DNA from: Tubiluchus corallicola
Taxonomy: Eukaryota; Priapulida; Priapulimorpha; Priapulimorphida; Tubiluchidae
Assembly (NCBI GenBank): GCA_030141605.1
Contig: JAQGDQ010002398.1
Span: forward strand, 1-54,863
Length of the DNA: 54,863 nucleotides
Direction: 5' to 3'
The position numbers were made by a program, and so were the translations under genes. The notes beneath the pieces were generated by a model. That model did no database searches. It had not been told where the DNA came from and saw nothing but the letters and a program-made list of their open reading frames with translations. This document shows positions 27,043-40,613 of this stretch, one piece after another (within the stretch, counting starts at the first letter, position 1; each line of letters begins with the position of its first letter).

Positions 27043-28059
27043 ATGAAAAAAGTTTTTCTTGTGCTATTAGCTCTTGTTTTTTCTTTTGTTGCTGTGAAAT
27101 TTTTATTGGAAATAAGCCAAAAATGTGATTTTAAAATAATAGCTTTTTATAACGTAGAGAACTTATTTGATACTATCAACAACCCCTTAGTTTATGATGA
27201 TGAGTATACTCCAACAGGGAAAAAGCGATGGACAAGCCATAAATATTATGATAAAATAGAAAAAATTTCCAAAGTTATATTTGATATAGGTAATGAGAAA
27301 TTTAATACTGTTCCAGCAGTTGTTGGTTTATGTGAAGTAGAAAATGAGGAGGTAGTTAAAGACCTAATCAACTCCTCTTTTTTAAGGCATTATAACTATG
27401 ACTTTGTTTTTTTCAAATCAAACGATGCACGAGGTTTGAATACTGCCTTGCTTTTTCATCCCAAGCAATTTAAATTGCTAACTGCTCAAGCTAATAGAGT
27501 GAAACTGCCTAATTATAGAACGAGAAATATTCTACTTATTTCGGGCATAATTAATCAAGAAAAAATCTACATCCTTGTCAATCATTGGCAGTCACGCCTA
27601 TTGGGAATAAGTGAGACAAATTTATTTAGAGTTGAGGCGGCAAAACATTGCCGAAGAATAATTGACTCTATACAGCTTATAGATAATAGTGCAAAAATTG
27701 TTATTATGGGAGATTTTAATGACGAAATGCATAACGAAAGTATTACCAAACATTTGCAAGCTACAACCGATTCGGCGAATATAAAACCAACAGAATTGTT
27801 TAATACAATGGAAAAGTTTGTACTACAAAATAGAGGTAGCTCTAAGTATAAAAACCAGTGGCAGCTTTATGACCAGATGATTATTAGCCAATCTTTATTG
27901 AATAACCAATCTTCCTTTTATTTTTATGATGTTGATATTTATTCTCCTGATTATTTGATTAGGGATGGCGCACCATTGCGTTCTTTTTTTGGAAATTGGT
28001 ACACAGGAGGATATAGTGATCATTTGCCTATTTACCTTACGTTGTTAGTAAAAAATTAA
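27043..28059 (+). CDS. Endonuclease/exonuclease/phosphatase-family protein
   Basis: 338 residues. It has an N-terminal hydrophobic segment (VFLVLLALVFSFVAVKFLL) acting as signal or membrane anchor. Then the EEP fold: FYNVENLFDTINNP, GLCEVENEEV (metal-binding Glu), VNHWQSR (catalytic His/Asn), IVIMGDFNDE (Asp/Asn pair) and GYSDHLPIY (final Asp-His). All catalytic motifs are present. The family cleaves phosphodiesters in DNA, RNA or lipids; this envelope-anchored Bacteroidota form has no assigned substrate. It is 8 bases downstream of rpe and converges with porV across about 28 bases. Confidence 0.85.
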   Translation: MKKVFLVLLALVFSFVAVKFLLEISQKCDFKIIAFYNVENLFDTINNPLVYDDEYTPTGKKRWTSHKYYDKIEKISKVIFDIGNEKFNTVPAVVGLCEVENEEVVKDLINSSFLRHYNYDFVFFKSNDARGLNTALLFHPKQFKLLTAQANRVKLPNYRTRNILLISGIINQEKIYILVNHWQSRLLGISETNLFRVEAAKHCRRIIDSIQLIDNSAKIVIMGDFNDEMHNESITKHLQATTDSANIKPTELFNTMEKFVLQNRGSSKYKNQWQLYDQMIISQSLLNNQSSFYFYDVDIYSPDYLIRDGAPLRSFFGNWYTGGYSDHLPIYLTLLVKN

Positions 28060-28087
28060 TTTTTTGAGGCTTTTAGGGGATTATGGA

Positions 28088-29281
28088 CTAATATATATCT
28101 TTTTCTTGATAAAACCTAAACCCAATGCTTACTCTTAATGTATTGGCAAGCGATGTATTGCTGCCTAATTTTGGTATCAAATAAGATATATCTACATTAA
28201 TAAATTTGTATAAAATTCCAAGCCCAAACGCAAAGTACTGTCTATCGCCTTTTTTGGTGTTTTCATGAAAATATCCACCTCTTAACGCTATTGTTTCGTT
28301 ATACCAATACTCTACTCCTGTGCCAATCATTATCTCTTGCATCTCTTCTTTAAAACCACCGGGAGCGTCAAAAAAAGAACCAAACACAGCGTTCATCCAT
28401 GGTCGGTTAGGATCTTTTCCTTTTTCAATAATTAAATTTCCGTCACTATCTTTTACATATTTGCCATCTTCATCAACTTCATACATAGGAGGAGTGGGAA
28501 CTAATAGCTTTGAAAATTCAAGATTAAACCCTAAGGTATGATTCTCTGCAATTTCTGTGGTAACTGTAGAGCCCAAACGTATTGTGGTTGGGACAAAGCC
28601 TGATTCGTCAAGAAGGCCATAATTGATTTTTGAAGCTAAATTATTAATAGCAATGCCCACATTGTAGGTTGTCGACTTTTTAAATAGCTCTATGTCTTTG
28701 GTATGATATAAACCTAAGTCACTTCCTAAGCTGTAGGCTGGCTTATAGTATGTTACGCCGCCTGACCTAATGTCGGTAGATGAAACATTAGAGAATATGA
28801 AGTTGAATGAAAGCCCCATACTCCAATTTTTTGTCAACTTCCTAGAATAACCTAATTTTGTAGAGAATTCATATGGAAAGTATTCAGTGGTTACATTACC
28901 GCTTGCATCTGTTAGAAGTATGCTTCCTATGCGAAAATATTTAAAGTCTAGTCCTACTGCTTGTACATCATCCATTTTGTAGTACCCTGAAAAATAGGCT
29001 ATATACATATCGTCTACCACTTTTCTCAACCAAGGGTTATACGAAAAAGAAAAAGCATATTGGTCATCTGATAAAGCCATTTTTCCAACATTCCAATTCA
29101 TGCTATTTGCATCTGGAGATGTTGCAACTCCAACATCTCCCATGGCACTAGATCGAGAGTCAGAGGCAACTTCAATAAATGGTACAGCAGTTTGTATGAT
29201 TCTACTGTTTGTTGTCTGTGCTAATGCTTGAGAGAATAAAAACCCATAAGCAAAAATAAATATAGCGATTAATAGCTTCAA
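28088..29281 (-). CDS. porV: PorV-like type IX secretion outer-membrane protein
   Basis: 397 residues, typical for PorV/LptO. The signal peptide ends SQALAQ. It has the family start IIQTAVPFIEVASDSRSSAMGD-GV, quoted as AVPFIEVASDSRS and AMGDVGVATSPDANS, followed by a FadL-like 14-strand barrel pattern ending FRFYQEKDIY. PorV shuttles type IX cargo to the attachment complex (with PorU) and receives it from the translocon, so it signals an active type IX system in this organism. Consistent with that, a gene at the right edge encodes a type IX sorting domain. It stands alone on the minus strand with a -7 box; porU is not adjacent. Confidence 0.88.
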   Translation of the reverse strand: MKLLIAIFIFAYGFLFSQALAQTTNSRIIQTAVPFIEVASDSRSSAMGDVGVATSPDANSMNWNVGKMALSDDQYAFSFSYNPWLRKVVDDMYIAYFSGYYKMDDVQAVGLDFKYFRIGSILLTDASGNVTTEYFPYEFSTKLGYSRKLTKNWSMGLSFNFIFSNVSSTDIRSGGVTYYKPAYSLGSDLGLYHTKDIELFKKSTTYNVGIAINNLASKINYGLLDESGFVPTTIRLGSTVTTEIAENHTLGFNLEFSKLLVPTPPMYEVDEDGKYVKDSDGNLIIEKGKDPNRPWMNAVFGSFFDAPGGFKEEMQEIMIGTGVEYWYNETIALRGGYFHENTKKGDRQYFAFGLGILYKFINVDISYLIPKLGSNTSLANTLRVSIGFRFYQEKDIY

Positions 29282-31116
<1,835 letters not shown>

Positions 31117-31141
31117 TAATAAGATATTATAAAATGTATAA

Positions 31142-33226
31142 ATGATAAGTACAAAACAAAAGATTGAAACTTCAAAGTTTACTACTATTATACTTGGAAT
31201 ATTTGCAGGTGCTTTTTTTTGTGCTACCTTTTTCACCTTATATGCAAAGTATGTAGACTTTTCTAACATCATTGTTGATTATAGTTATTATCTTAAACTC
31301 TCGTTTTTTCTTTTTTCCTTTTTTGCCTATTTTTTATTAAAAAACGAATATCAACAACGATATAGGCGTTATGGCATTTATTATAACTTTAGAACCTATC
31401 TAAAGGTCATATCCTTTATTGTCATTGTTTTACTAGTGGGCTATGCCATTCAGTATGTTTTTTTTGATACCTCATCTCTTTATGCAGAATTAATAAAGGG
31501 ATTGCATCTAAACTTGATAATATTATTATTAATGCACAGCTTTGTAATAGGTGAAGAATTGGCAGAAGAGAGTACCGCTAGATCATCTGTTTTTTTTAAT
31601 GCCCTCAAAGCTACAATTGCTATTTTGCTTGTTTTGTCGTTGGCAATGCCTAATGCAAAAATTATTATGTCAATTTTGTTGATCATTGTGATATCTATCA
31701 CAACTTACCTATCAACATTGCAACTATGGATAAAGCAGCTAAGTATTAGGCATAGAAAAAAAACAACCATTTATGGAGTGTTAATATTTTTATTTTTCGC
31801 ATTAAATATCCCACTGTTTTTTAACTTGCCATCTACTAATTCTTTTTCAGGTATTGTCACCAACCCATACTTTGTTTCTATCTACGCTGTTTGTTTTATA
31901 TACTCTTTTTTTGCATCTATTTTTCTTTTAATGAAGTACCCATCTGCTTTTTTTATAGAAGAAAGAATGCGGAAACTGATGAACAAACACTTAAGTCTTC
32001 AAGTGAAAAATACTGCCCAGCAAGAGTGAAAAAGTGGCCACGACGAAAAAATTTATATTTCTTTATTAGAGTGTGTAGTAAAGGCAATTGAAGCAGATTC
32101 AGGGTGGGTAGAAGTTTTTAATTCTAAGCAAAAATCGCAAACTACAATTATTAATTACAAAATATCAACTCCTGAAATTAAATGTGTTTATGAAGGCTTG
32201 AGTACTCCTAAAAATGCAAAAATCACTAAAGTAACAAGTGCCTCAAATGTTAAATTTCCGGGAGCTTATATATATGCATTAAACAAGAATAAATTTCATT
32301 CTGTTATCATTTTTTATTTAGTGTTTAGAGACCAACCCATAGGAAAAATCGTAATGGTTTCAAGGGTGAAAGAGGCTTTTTGTAAGCATGATATAGGAGA
32401 GGTAGATATCTTTGTCATGCAGGCTTTAATGTCATTTGAGAATTTGAAACTGTTACAAGAAATTTTTCTTTCTGAAAAAAATAAAAGTGAATTTAAAATT
32501 GCCAAAACAGTGCAAAAAAATGTCTTACCTGAAGAGGAAAAGCTAGAGCGCAACAAAGATTTTTTAATTACGGCTTATTCTCGTTCATTAGAAGAGGTAG
32601 GAGGAGACTACTATGACACTTACAAAATTGATGATGATAGGGTTGCTGTCATTATAGCAGACGTGTCTGGTAAGGGTATGTTATCTGTTTTTTATGCATC
32701 TCAACTTAAAGGAATATTTTTAAGTCTTGTGCAACTGGCTCTACCTTTGCAAAAAACAGCAGAATATTTAAATAAAGTATTGGGAAGTTGTGTGCCAAAA
32801 AATGTTATTGTCACCGCTACGATTATTGTTTTTAACTCAAAGACAAAAACTTTTGAATTTGTAAGGGCAGGGCATTGTCCCTTCTTGTTTTACAACAAGA
32901 AGAAAAATGATGCAAAGTTTTTAAACTCAAAAGGTATGGGGTTTGCCGTAATTAGGGACAAAACATACAAAAAGCATATACGCGTGCAAAAGATAAGTTA
33001 TAACAAAGGCGATATGCTGGTTTTGTATACTGATGGAGTAACGGAGGCGACTAACCACAAAAAGGAAGAATATGGATATAATAGACTCAGACAAGTATTT
33101 TTTTCTAACACTGATAAGCCTCTTAATGATATTAGGCAAGGGATAGTGAAAGACTTATTTGACTTTTGCGGTGACTCTACTCTTGCTGATGACTTTACTG
33201 TGCTTGTAATAAAATTCAAGAATTAA
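31142..33226 (+). pseudogene. Membrane-bound SpoIIE/PP2C-type phosphatase, in-frame TGA
   Basis: About 694 codons. The N-terminal 270 residues contain roughly eight membrane helices (TTIILGIFAGAFFCATFF and others). A GAF-like sensor follows (KIYISLLECVVKAIEADSGW), then the PP2C/SpoIIE domain with LEEVGGDYYDTY, VAVIIADVSGKGM, VRAGHCPFLFY, LYTDGVTEATN and LADDFTVLVIKF. This is a Ser/Thr phosphatase that usually resets an anti-sigma/anti-anti-sigma switch. Codon 296 is TGA (32027-32029), after KNTAQQE and before KSGHDEK, with the same frame on both sides; the gap has no homopolymer. GGA or CGA to TGA would explain it. No anti-sigma partner is nearby. It overlaps the convergent next gene by four bases. 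Confidence 0.83.
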
Positions 33227-34916
33227 AATTGATATCTAAATCCAACTCCTAAACTGTATGGCCGTTTTGCTCGCTCAGGGAAAATATCTCTGTAGGATGA
33301 TGGAGAATAGGATACATTTGCTCCATTAACTTTTCCTGATGGAGAAAAGAATAAGAAGGCATTGAAACTTGCAATAAGTTGCAAATTATGAAGTAGGCTT
33401 ACGCCAAATCTCGCTCCTGATTGTAAAAATGGTACCGCCCATGATTCATTTTCTATTTCACTACTATACGGGTTATATCCATCTACATTTTCTTTTTGAA
33501 AAAGCTCTACGCCGCCTCCAAAAAGAGGGGCAAAGTGAAAGTTTCTAAGAAACCAAAATTCTTTTGCTAACCCAAGGCTTCCTCTAAGAAAAACAAAGTG
33601 CTCTTCTCTGTTTTCAAAATCAGAATAATTATGAGGGTTTGGGTATTCATATTTGTTAACAGAAATGCCTGTTTCAATAAATACTTTGACAGAAGTAGGG
33701 ATGTTACCTTCTAATCGCATTGCTACAATGCCCATTTCTCCAAGGAGGTTATACTCAAAGGCTGCACCTAGCTTCAATTCTTTTTGCTGCACAACAAACA
33801 TACCCATATTATCAATTTTTTTCCCTGATGTCTGGTAGAAGGTTGAACTGGGAGTCTCTCCAGATGCGGCTTGTTGGTTATCGGCGACTTCTTTAGCTTT
33901 AATAGAGCCTATTAATTTGTCATATTTTTTGTATTTTTTTGTCTCTCTCTTTTCATATACCAAATACTTATCATCTCTTTTCATGCCCTCTTTTTTGCCA
34001 ATCTTAACCTCAATGGGGCCTATTGATGCAATAAAACTTTTTACCTTGAAAGCATTAACGGACTTTTCAATATGGTGCATGCTTCTTTCGAAATTGTGCA
34101 AAATAAGATCTTTAGCAAGTTCTTTTTTTGATTTGTTAGAAAGAAAAAAATCAGTTACTATTGGTTGAAAGCTTTTATAGAAGACTTTTTTAATGGGGAA
34201 TTTAAAGTTATCAAATGCTTCTTTTCTTTTCTTTTTCTTCTGTCAGTAGTCGCATCATCTATCCATAGGTCATTGTAAAATATTGCTGCTATTTCTTCAT
34301 TAAAGTCTACTTTATAGACCCAAACTCGGCTAGAAGCATTATAAGCGTTATATCGGTCATACTGAACGTATTTTATATTAGAAATAGAATAAACAACAAT
34401 ATAACTATTGTTAATAAGCTCTAACCCACTGTCTTCCAATCTTGCTGTTTTTCTTTTGCTATCTAAGGCAGTTCGGTATTCTGCATCAGTGGCACTATAT
34501 AGACCGCGGGATGCTATCAATTCCATATCAAAACTGCCGTCTTTTTTTCTATTAAACCATTTTGCAATGATTTTCCTTCCTACTTCATCTGGAATCTCTA
34601 TCTTTCGTATCCCGACTTCTTTGGGGAGTGTATCTGAAATTTTTATCTCTTTGATTGCTATAGAATGGTCATCATATTTATCGCTTACCTTCATATTTTT
34701 TAGTAATGCAGGTTTTAGGCGTTGAAACTCAGATATTGCTGGGGGAGAATGATCCAACAACAATGGTGTTAGTGCCACTCTGTTATAGTTTGTAGATGTT
34801 GACGGTGATAAATGAGCACTGTTTTCGCTATTATTTTTGGTGGAATTTGCTTTTCCTATGATTGTTGAAACGGTTATAATTAATATGTATAGTAGATGTT
34901 TAAAGTATGCAGCCAT
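33223..34916 (-). pseudogene. Conserved hypothetical envelope protein, one frameshift
   Basis: About 564 codons if joined. The first part (34916-34158) starts with a signal-like helix and has GRKIIAKWFNRKKDGSFDM, ELIASRGLYSATDAEYRTA and LEDSGLELINNSYIVVYSI, the pattern of a Bacteroidota family of unknown function ('RGxYxAT...GEELInNTFVIV'). The frame breaks in the A4-run tract at 34222-34230 (coding strand GAAAAGAAAAGAAGC). One extra A continues as KEAFDNFKFPIKKVFYKSF and then LSNKSKKELAKDLILHNF, joining the second part, which ends in barrel-like strands and the terminal RYQF. So an N-terminal domain plus a C-terminal outer-membrane barrel is inferred. Function unknown. It converges on the PP2C gene and lies downstream of a weak -7 box (34942-34949). 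Confidence 0.7.
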
Positions 34917-35064
34917 GTGTTGTAAGTTAATTTATTTTAAGCAAAAATATAAAAATATTTATGACTTTAATCTATTTAGGTTATAAAAAAACTGTTTTAA
35001 AGGCAATTTAAAAATAGATATTGTGAAGTTATTTTATGGTGTGAAATGCAATTTGAAAACGATA

Positions 35065-38000
35065 TTAATTTTTTCTTTGCTTTTTGGCAATTCTAAATAG
35101 GTCTCTTATTTCGTTAGCGTCTTGGGTGTATTTTAAACTGAATCCATATTCCATAGCATTATCTGCTTCATTGCTACTACTATAGGCGTCTCTACTTACT
35201 GTGTTTGTTTTGTTAAAAACCTTTACTTTTAGCTTTCCATCACTTGTAATAGAGTATTCTACTTCTAAATCTCCTATTATGTTTTTAGCAGTAGATGCAG
35301 ACGAAGAGTATGTGGTGGCAACGTTGGGGTTTGATATAGAGTTTTCGGTTGTTACTCTTATTCTATCATTGATGGCGTAGGATAGACGAAACTGCATAAT
35401 TTCTAATGTTTCGTTGCTCAAGGCATCTAAGTCTAAACTTATGTCTAAAGTAATATTTTCATGGCTTTTGGTTAACCAATAGCTTAATTGATCTGACAAA
35501 TAAGCACTTGTTAAACTGCTGGCTATGTTGATGTCAGAATTATCCTCAAAAGCAAATGAATGAAAAAGAATTAGGCTAAATACTTGTCTGTTCATAAATT
35601 GCTCGTTGGATTTGATTTGATTTTTCCAACTATTAACATACGTGTTTAGAGTTACTCCATTTACCACTGTATTGTTGGGGTAGCCTTCAATAATTATATC
35701 GTATTGAATATTAGGGGAAAATATCTCTCCATCAATGTTTAGAATGATATATGTAGGGTATTTCCTTCTCACCTCAATAGGCATTTCGTCCTTTGTTATA
35801 GAAGATCCTGATGAAGAGGAGTATATAATAGGTTCTAATGATGCCATTTGCCTATATTTTGCATTAATATCTAATATTGCATCATTAACATTTCCATTCC
35901 AAACAATCTTACTGCCTTGATTAATTTCAAATTCTTTGTTTAAAATGATATTAGGTAGAGTAAAATTATATCCTCCTTTGTCAATAACATAGCCACCAAA
36001 GATATTAAACTCCCCGTCAATCATTTCTATTTTTAGATTTCCATTTCCTCTTGTCCATAAAATATCACCTTGTGCCATATTGAATAGGATTTCGCCATAG
36101 GCGTCGGGTGTGAGTTCTAGTTTTAAGACTAAATCTAATTCGGATGTTTTCTTTCTTTCTTTAGTATTTTGTTTTTTTTCTTGCTCTTTATTTGAAACGA
36201 ATTGGATGAAGTTTTCTTGTGCTACGACTTCGCTTTGAGTAAAGGGGATAAAAATTTTGGTGTTTTTCTCTGAAATTAAATTCATATCTAAAAAAGCGTG
36301 TTTTAATGATCCTGACAGGCTCACAGAGCCAGATGCAAATGCATTTCCATAGAACAAGTCGTTTTCGCTTAGTGTGGTATTTATAATTTCTAAATTAGAT
36401 ATTTTTGCTGTCAAGTCATAGGTTAATTTTGCATGATTAAACTCACCATGTAATCTACCCCTATTATTGTATTCGTCTACTAATTTTATGTCTTTAAAAA
36501 TCATTTTGCTGTCATGAAAGTCTACATTTCCATTAACATCATACTCTACATTAGTATAATTTAATTTGAATCTGCCTCTGGAAATATCAGCTTTTCCATT
36601 GACTAAAGGCTGGTTGAATGTTCCTGTGATAGTTGCGCTTCCAGATGCACTCCCATCTATATTGCTTACTTGATTATTACTAACCAAAGCACCAATAAGA
36701 CTTATGTTAAAATCATTAATGTCTGTATTGAGTTGAATTTGATTTTTCTTGTCGAAAGGCATTAAATATCCAGAAGCTTCCAATGAAGAGTTTTCATTTT
36801 TCACTCCGAATCTTGTCTCATACCTTTTGCCACTTTCAAGGTAGCCCATATATAAGTTCATATCACCTACTGGCACATTATTTAGTACAAAGTCTGTAAG
36901 TTTGAATCTTGTTTTAATGTTATGTAAGTTTTGATAAACATCTACATATCCATTGAGTGTTCCCAGCATGTTTTTCCCAAACAATTTAGCGATATTGTCT
37001 ATATTGATCTTGTTCACATTAATAAATAGATTGTCATCTGTATGCTTGGATAGGCCACCAGATAAGGACAAACTTTGCCCTTTGCATTGAATGTCCAGAT
37101 TTGAAAATTGGTAAAGAATGCTATCAATGGTAATTTTATTTCTTGGATCAATACTCCATATATCATCAAAAAGCTTTATGTCAAAGTTGTCAAAATGCAA
37201 AGTTTTCTTTTGTGCTTGAAGCTCCATAGAGCCACTTAAGTTTAGGTAATTAGTATCATTTTTTCCTAAAATTTGTGCATAAAAGAGAGTGTTTTTTTGT
37301 TCAGTGTTGATTTTTACTTCTATATCTTTTGTTATTTCTTTATCTAAATTATATTGTTGGCTGGAAGTAAGAAGCAAGTCAATCGCCTCTATATCATCAT
37401 ATTTTGTTTTCAAATAAAAATTTAAATGATTATCTAAAAATGACAAGTTGTTAATAGATAGAGTGTCCCATGTTGATTGAAAATCAATTATGCTTACGTC
37501 TCCATCTATAAATTTGCCTTTTAGTGCTGACATATTACCAATATTAATTTTTGAAGAAAACAGATTAAATATTGGGTTTATGTTTTTAATTGATATTTCG
37601 TATTCTACTTTTTTTATGGACTGGTTAGCTTGTTGAGATGTAGTAATTTTTTTGTTAGGTTGAGTATCACTAAATGTATTTATATTTTTGTAAGAGGTAT
37701 ATATGTTAAATAGTTTTAGAATGACATGGGATAGTTGAAAATCACCGTTGGCTGTTATGTCTAGTAGTGGGGATACTACAGTTAACTTTTTGTTATTGGC
37801 AGAACTTCGGCTCATTTTAGCATCAAACCTATCTACCTCAAACTTTTGGTCATTATATTTAACAAATGTGTTTGTTAAGTTGATATTGCCGAATAGATGA
37901 TCTGCTAATAATGAATCACCGTAAGCATTAACATTAGCTTTGGTTTTTAGAGATAATTTTTTTTGTGCTTTTGTGTTAATTAGTAAGGTGTCTATATTAA

Positions 38001-39584
38001 TGCCAAGTGCTATTCTTTTTTGTTTTTCTGCCAATAATATTTTAGCTGTTGCTGTTCCATTTAATGTAGTATCGTCTACGTGTACCTTTCCATTCAATAT
38101 GCCCTTTGACATTGTTATTTCAGAAACGATATTGTTAAACAAAAAATGATTCGTTTTAAATTTTTCAATGTTAATTTTAGAATTTAACATAGTATTTTTC
38201 ACATTGTTTCCTATGCCACTAATAGATGCTTGTAGGCTTAAAATGTAAGGGTCTTTCTTTTGAAGTAGGGGAGCAAAGTCAAAATCTTGTGCCTCTACTT
38301 TTCCACTATAATATGGCAATTCATTGATAAGTGTATCATAAAGATAATGTAATCCAATTTTTAATTTTCCTCGTGAAGATAAAATATCAATGTCATATTC
38401 TGAGTCAGAAGGCGTTCCAATTCCGTCTCCTGACAATTGTATTTTTTTGAACGGAGAGATAAAAGAAAATAGTTGAGAGGGGAGGTAACTCTTTAAGTGT
38501 TCGGCATAAATAACAGTATTATTATATATATTGAAATCAAAATAAGGCTCTTTATATTTGTTCTCATCACTGCCAAACCGTTTATACTCTCCCTTTCCCT
38601 CTATAACGCTACTATCGTTAAACTGAAAGTTGACATACTCTACTTTGAGGTCGTTTACTTTTCCATTTATTTTTGCATCGTTGAGTATGTATTCATCATT
38701 ATATTTTTGTTGTAGAAGCAAAAAGCCCAAATCTTTTGTGCTAATTTTGCTTGTATTTAGCGATGCCGCAATGGTGATACTGTCATTAAAATGCCTAAAT
38801 TGTCTGGTTGTGTCATAATGAAAACAAGATCTCCTTGCAAAGTGGAGTTGTTTAAGGTGGCTTGAAATTGGTTGAATTGCATTTGCTTAGGAGAAAAATG
38901 AAAGCTTGTTTCTAAGTTTTCCATACTAAGGTTGGTGGCGCTATCAACAAATTGTAGATTGTCAGTGTAAAAAAACACATATCGTTGGAAAATGCTAAAA
39001 TTTATGAGCATCCCATTAACGTGGTGTAATGTGAAATTGTTAATATTAAACTGATCGCTTTGAAGTGTCTTTGCAGAATCGTTATGATAATGAAATTGAG
39101 AATCTTCAAACTGAACTACTGACATTTTGAAAGGTTTGGAAGCCCTCTGAGACACCATATGATTTATTTTTTGAATAAAATAGGATAAATTAACTTCATT
39201 ATTTGTTGCCATTCGTTGCACACTTACGGAGGCTTTTTTTAAATGAAGATTTTCTAGTACAATGCTACCTCCTCTGATAAATTCAAAAAACTTATATCCT
39301 AAATTAGCCTGTTCAATGTGTATTACTTTGTTTGTGTCCAAGTCGTAAATGCTCAGATTATAAATAGCAGCACTGTTGAACCAATTTACCTTGATGTCTT
39401 CTATTGTCACGTGAAAGTCTGTGCTTTCTGTTAGAAATAGCTCTATTTCATTTTTTATTTTAGATTGAATGACAGGCAGGTTGACAGTAGTTAAAAAAAT
39501 AGCAATGATTGCAATACTACATATTAAAGTAATTTTTATTACTTTTGCTAATGTTTTTGTCAATCTGTTAAATTTAACTTTCAC
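35065..39584 (-). pseudogene. tamB: TamB-like translocation/assembly module protein, one frameshift
   Basis: About 1,506 codons. It starts with an N-terminal membrane anchor (KVIKITLICSIAIIAIFLTTVNLP) and AsmA-like beginning (NEIELFLTESTDFHVTIEDIKVNWF, quoted as TDFHVTIEDIKVNW), then long repetitive beta-rich segments (GNINLTNTFVKYN, GKADISRGRFKLNYTN), and ends in the DUF490/TamB C-terminal domain (LILFHSFAFEDNS, LTSAYLSDQLSYWLTKS). The frame breaks at AAAA 38821-38824 (coding GTTTTC); one extra T reads GDLVFHYDTTRQFRHFND into the second frame. TamB bridges the inner and outer membranes and moves lipids or assembles barrels with TamA; a TamA-like barrel is encoded 1 kb away, beyond tsaD. Nine bases separate it from divergent tsaD. 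Confidence 0.85.
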
Positions 39585-39593
39585 CTGTTTAGA

Positions 39594-40604
39594 ATGATAA
39601 ATATTTTAGCCATAGAATCCTCTTGTGATGAAACTAGCGCTGCAATAATCAGCAATAGAAGAATACTTGCCAATGTTGTCGCTTCACAACAGGACGTACA
39701 CCAACATTATGGAGGTGTAGTGCCAGAACTTGCTTCTCGTGCTCATCAAGTAAATATTATTCCTGTCGTAGAGCAAGCCTTTTTGCAGGCAAATATACAG
39801 AAAGAAAAACTAAATGCAATAGCTTTTACACAAGGTCCCGGACTCCTTGGTAGTTTATTAATAAGCAATTCCTTTGCCAAAGTGGCTTCTTTGGTGTTAA
39901 AAGTCCCACTTATTGCCGTAAATCATATGCATGCACATATTTTATCGCATTTTATTGAAGAGCCAATGCCAAAATTTCCTTTTTTGTGTCTTGTTGTAAG
40001 TGGAGGACATACACAAATTGCACAAATGGATAACCACTTAGAAATAAAACTATTGGGACAAACACTTGACGATGCTGTGGGAGAGGCTTTTGATAAAATA
40101 GCAAAGAACTTAGGGCTACCCTATCCCGGAGGACCTTTAATTGATAAGTTTGCAGCGTTAGGAAACGAGAATGCTTATAAGTTTCCAAAGGCTAAAATAT
40201 CAAATTTAGACTTCTCTTTTAGTGGAATTAAAACAGCAGTTTTATATTTCATTAGAGAAAAATTGCAATTTGATGCCCAGTTTGTGGAGCACAACCTCAA
40301 TGATATTTGTGCCAGTGTTCAAAAATGTTTAATAGAAATGCTTATGGAAAAACTTGTTTTGGCAAGTGAACAAACAGGGATAAAAGAAGTAGCAATTGCT
40401 GGGGGGGTATCAGCTAATAGTGTGTTAAGAAAGACTATTAAGCTTGTGGGTGAAAAATTGAAATGGAATGTTTATATTCCTGATTTTCAATATTGTACCG
40501 ATAATGCAGCTATGATAGCTATTACAGCACACTACAAATATGTTGCTAATCAATTTACAGGTTTGAACACAATGCCAAATCCACGCCTTATGTTTGGAAA
40601 TTAA
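39594..40604 (+). CDS. tsaD: tRNA N6-adenosine threonylcarbamoyltransferase
   Basis: 336 residues, standard length. It transfers threonylcarbamoyl to A37 of ANN-decoding tRNAs, together with TsaB and TsaE. Motifs: ILAIESSCDETSAAI at the start, GGVVPELASRAH, the metal-binding HMHAH at 111-115, LVVSGGHTQ, LDDAVGEAFDK, YPGGPLID, and the ATP-site AIAGGVSANSVLR near the end. The enzyme is cytoplasmic. Only nine bases separate it from the divergent tamB start, so its promoter must lie inside tamB; TACTTTTG at 39540-39547 is a candidate -7 box. The TamA-like gene follows by nine bases. Confidence 0.95.
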   Translation: MINILAIESSCDETSAAIISNRRILANVVASQQDVHQHYGGVVPELASRAHQVNIIPVVEQAFLQANIQKEKLNAIAFTQGPGLLGSLLISNSFAKVASLVLKVPLIAVNHMHAHILSHFIEEPMPKFPFLCLVVSGGHTQIAQMDNHLEIKLLGQTLDDAVGEAFDKIAKNLGLPYPGGPLIDKFAALGNENAYKFPKAKISNLDFSFSGIKTAVLYFIREKLQFDAQFVEHNLNDICASVQKCLIEMLMEKLVLASEQTGIKEVAIAGGVSANSVLRKTIKLVGEKLKWNVYIPDFQYCTDNAAMIAITAHYKYVANQFTGLNTMPNPRLMFGN

Positions 40605-40613
40605 TTATGTGAG

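Noticed and set aside
28049-28064. Palindrome AAAAAATTAATTTTTT as terminator between the nuclease-like gene and porV
   Set aside because: Pure A/T with no GC core and no loop; too weak to call as a terminator.
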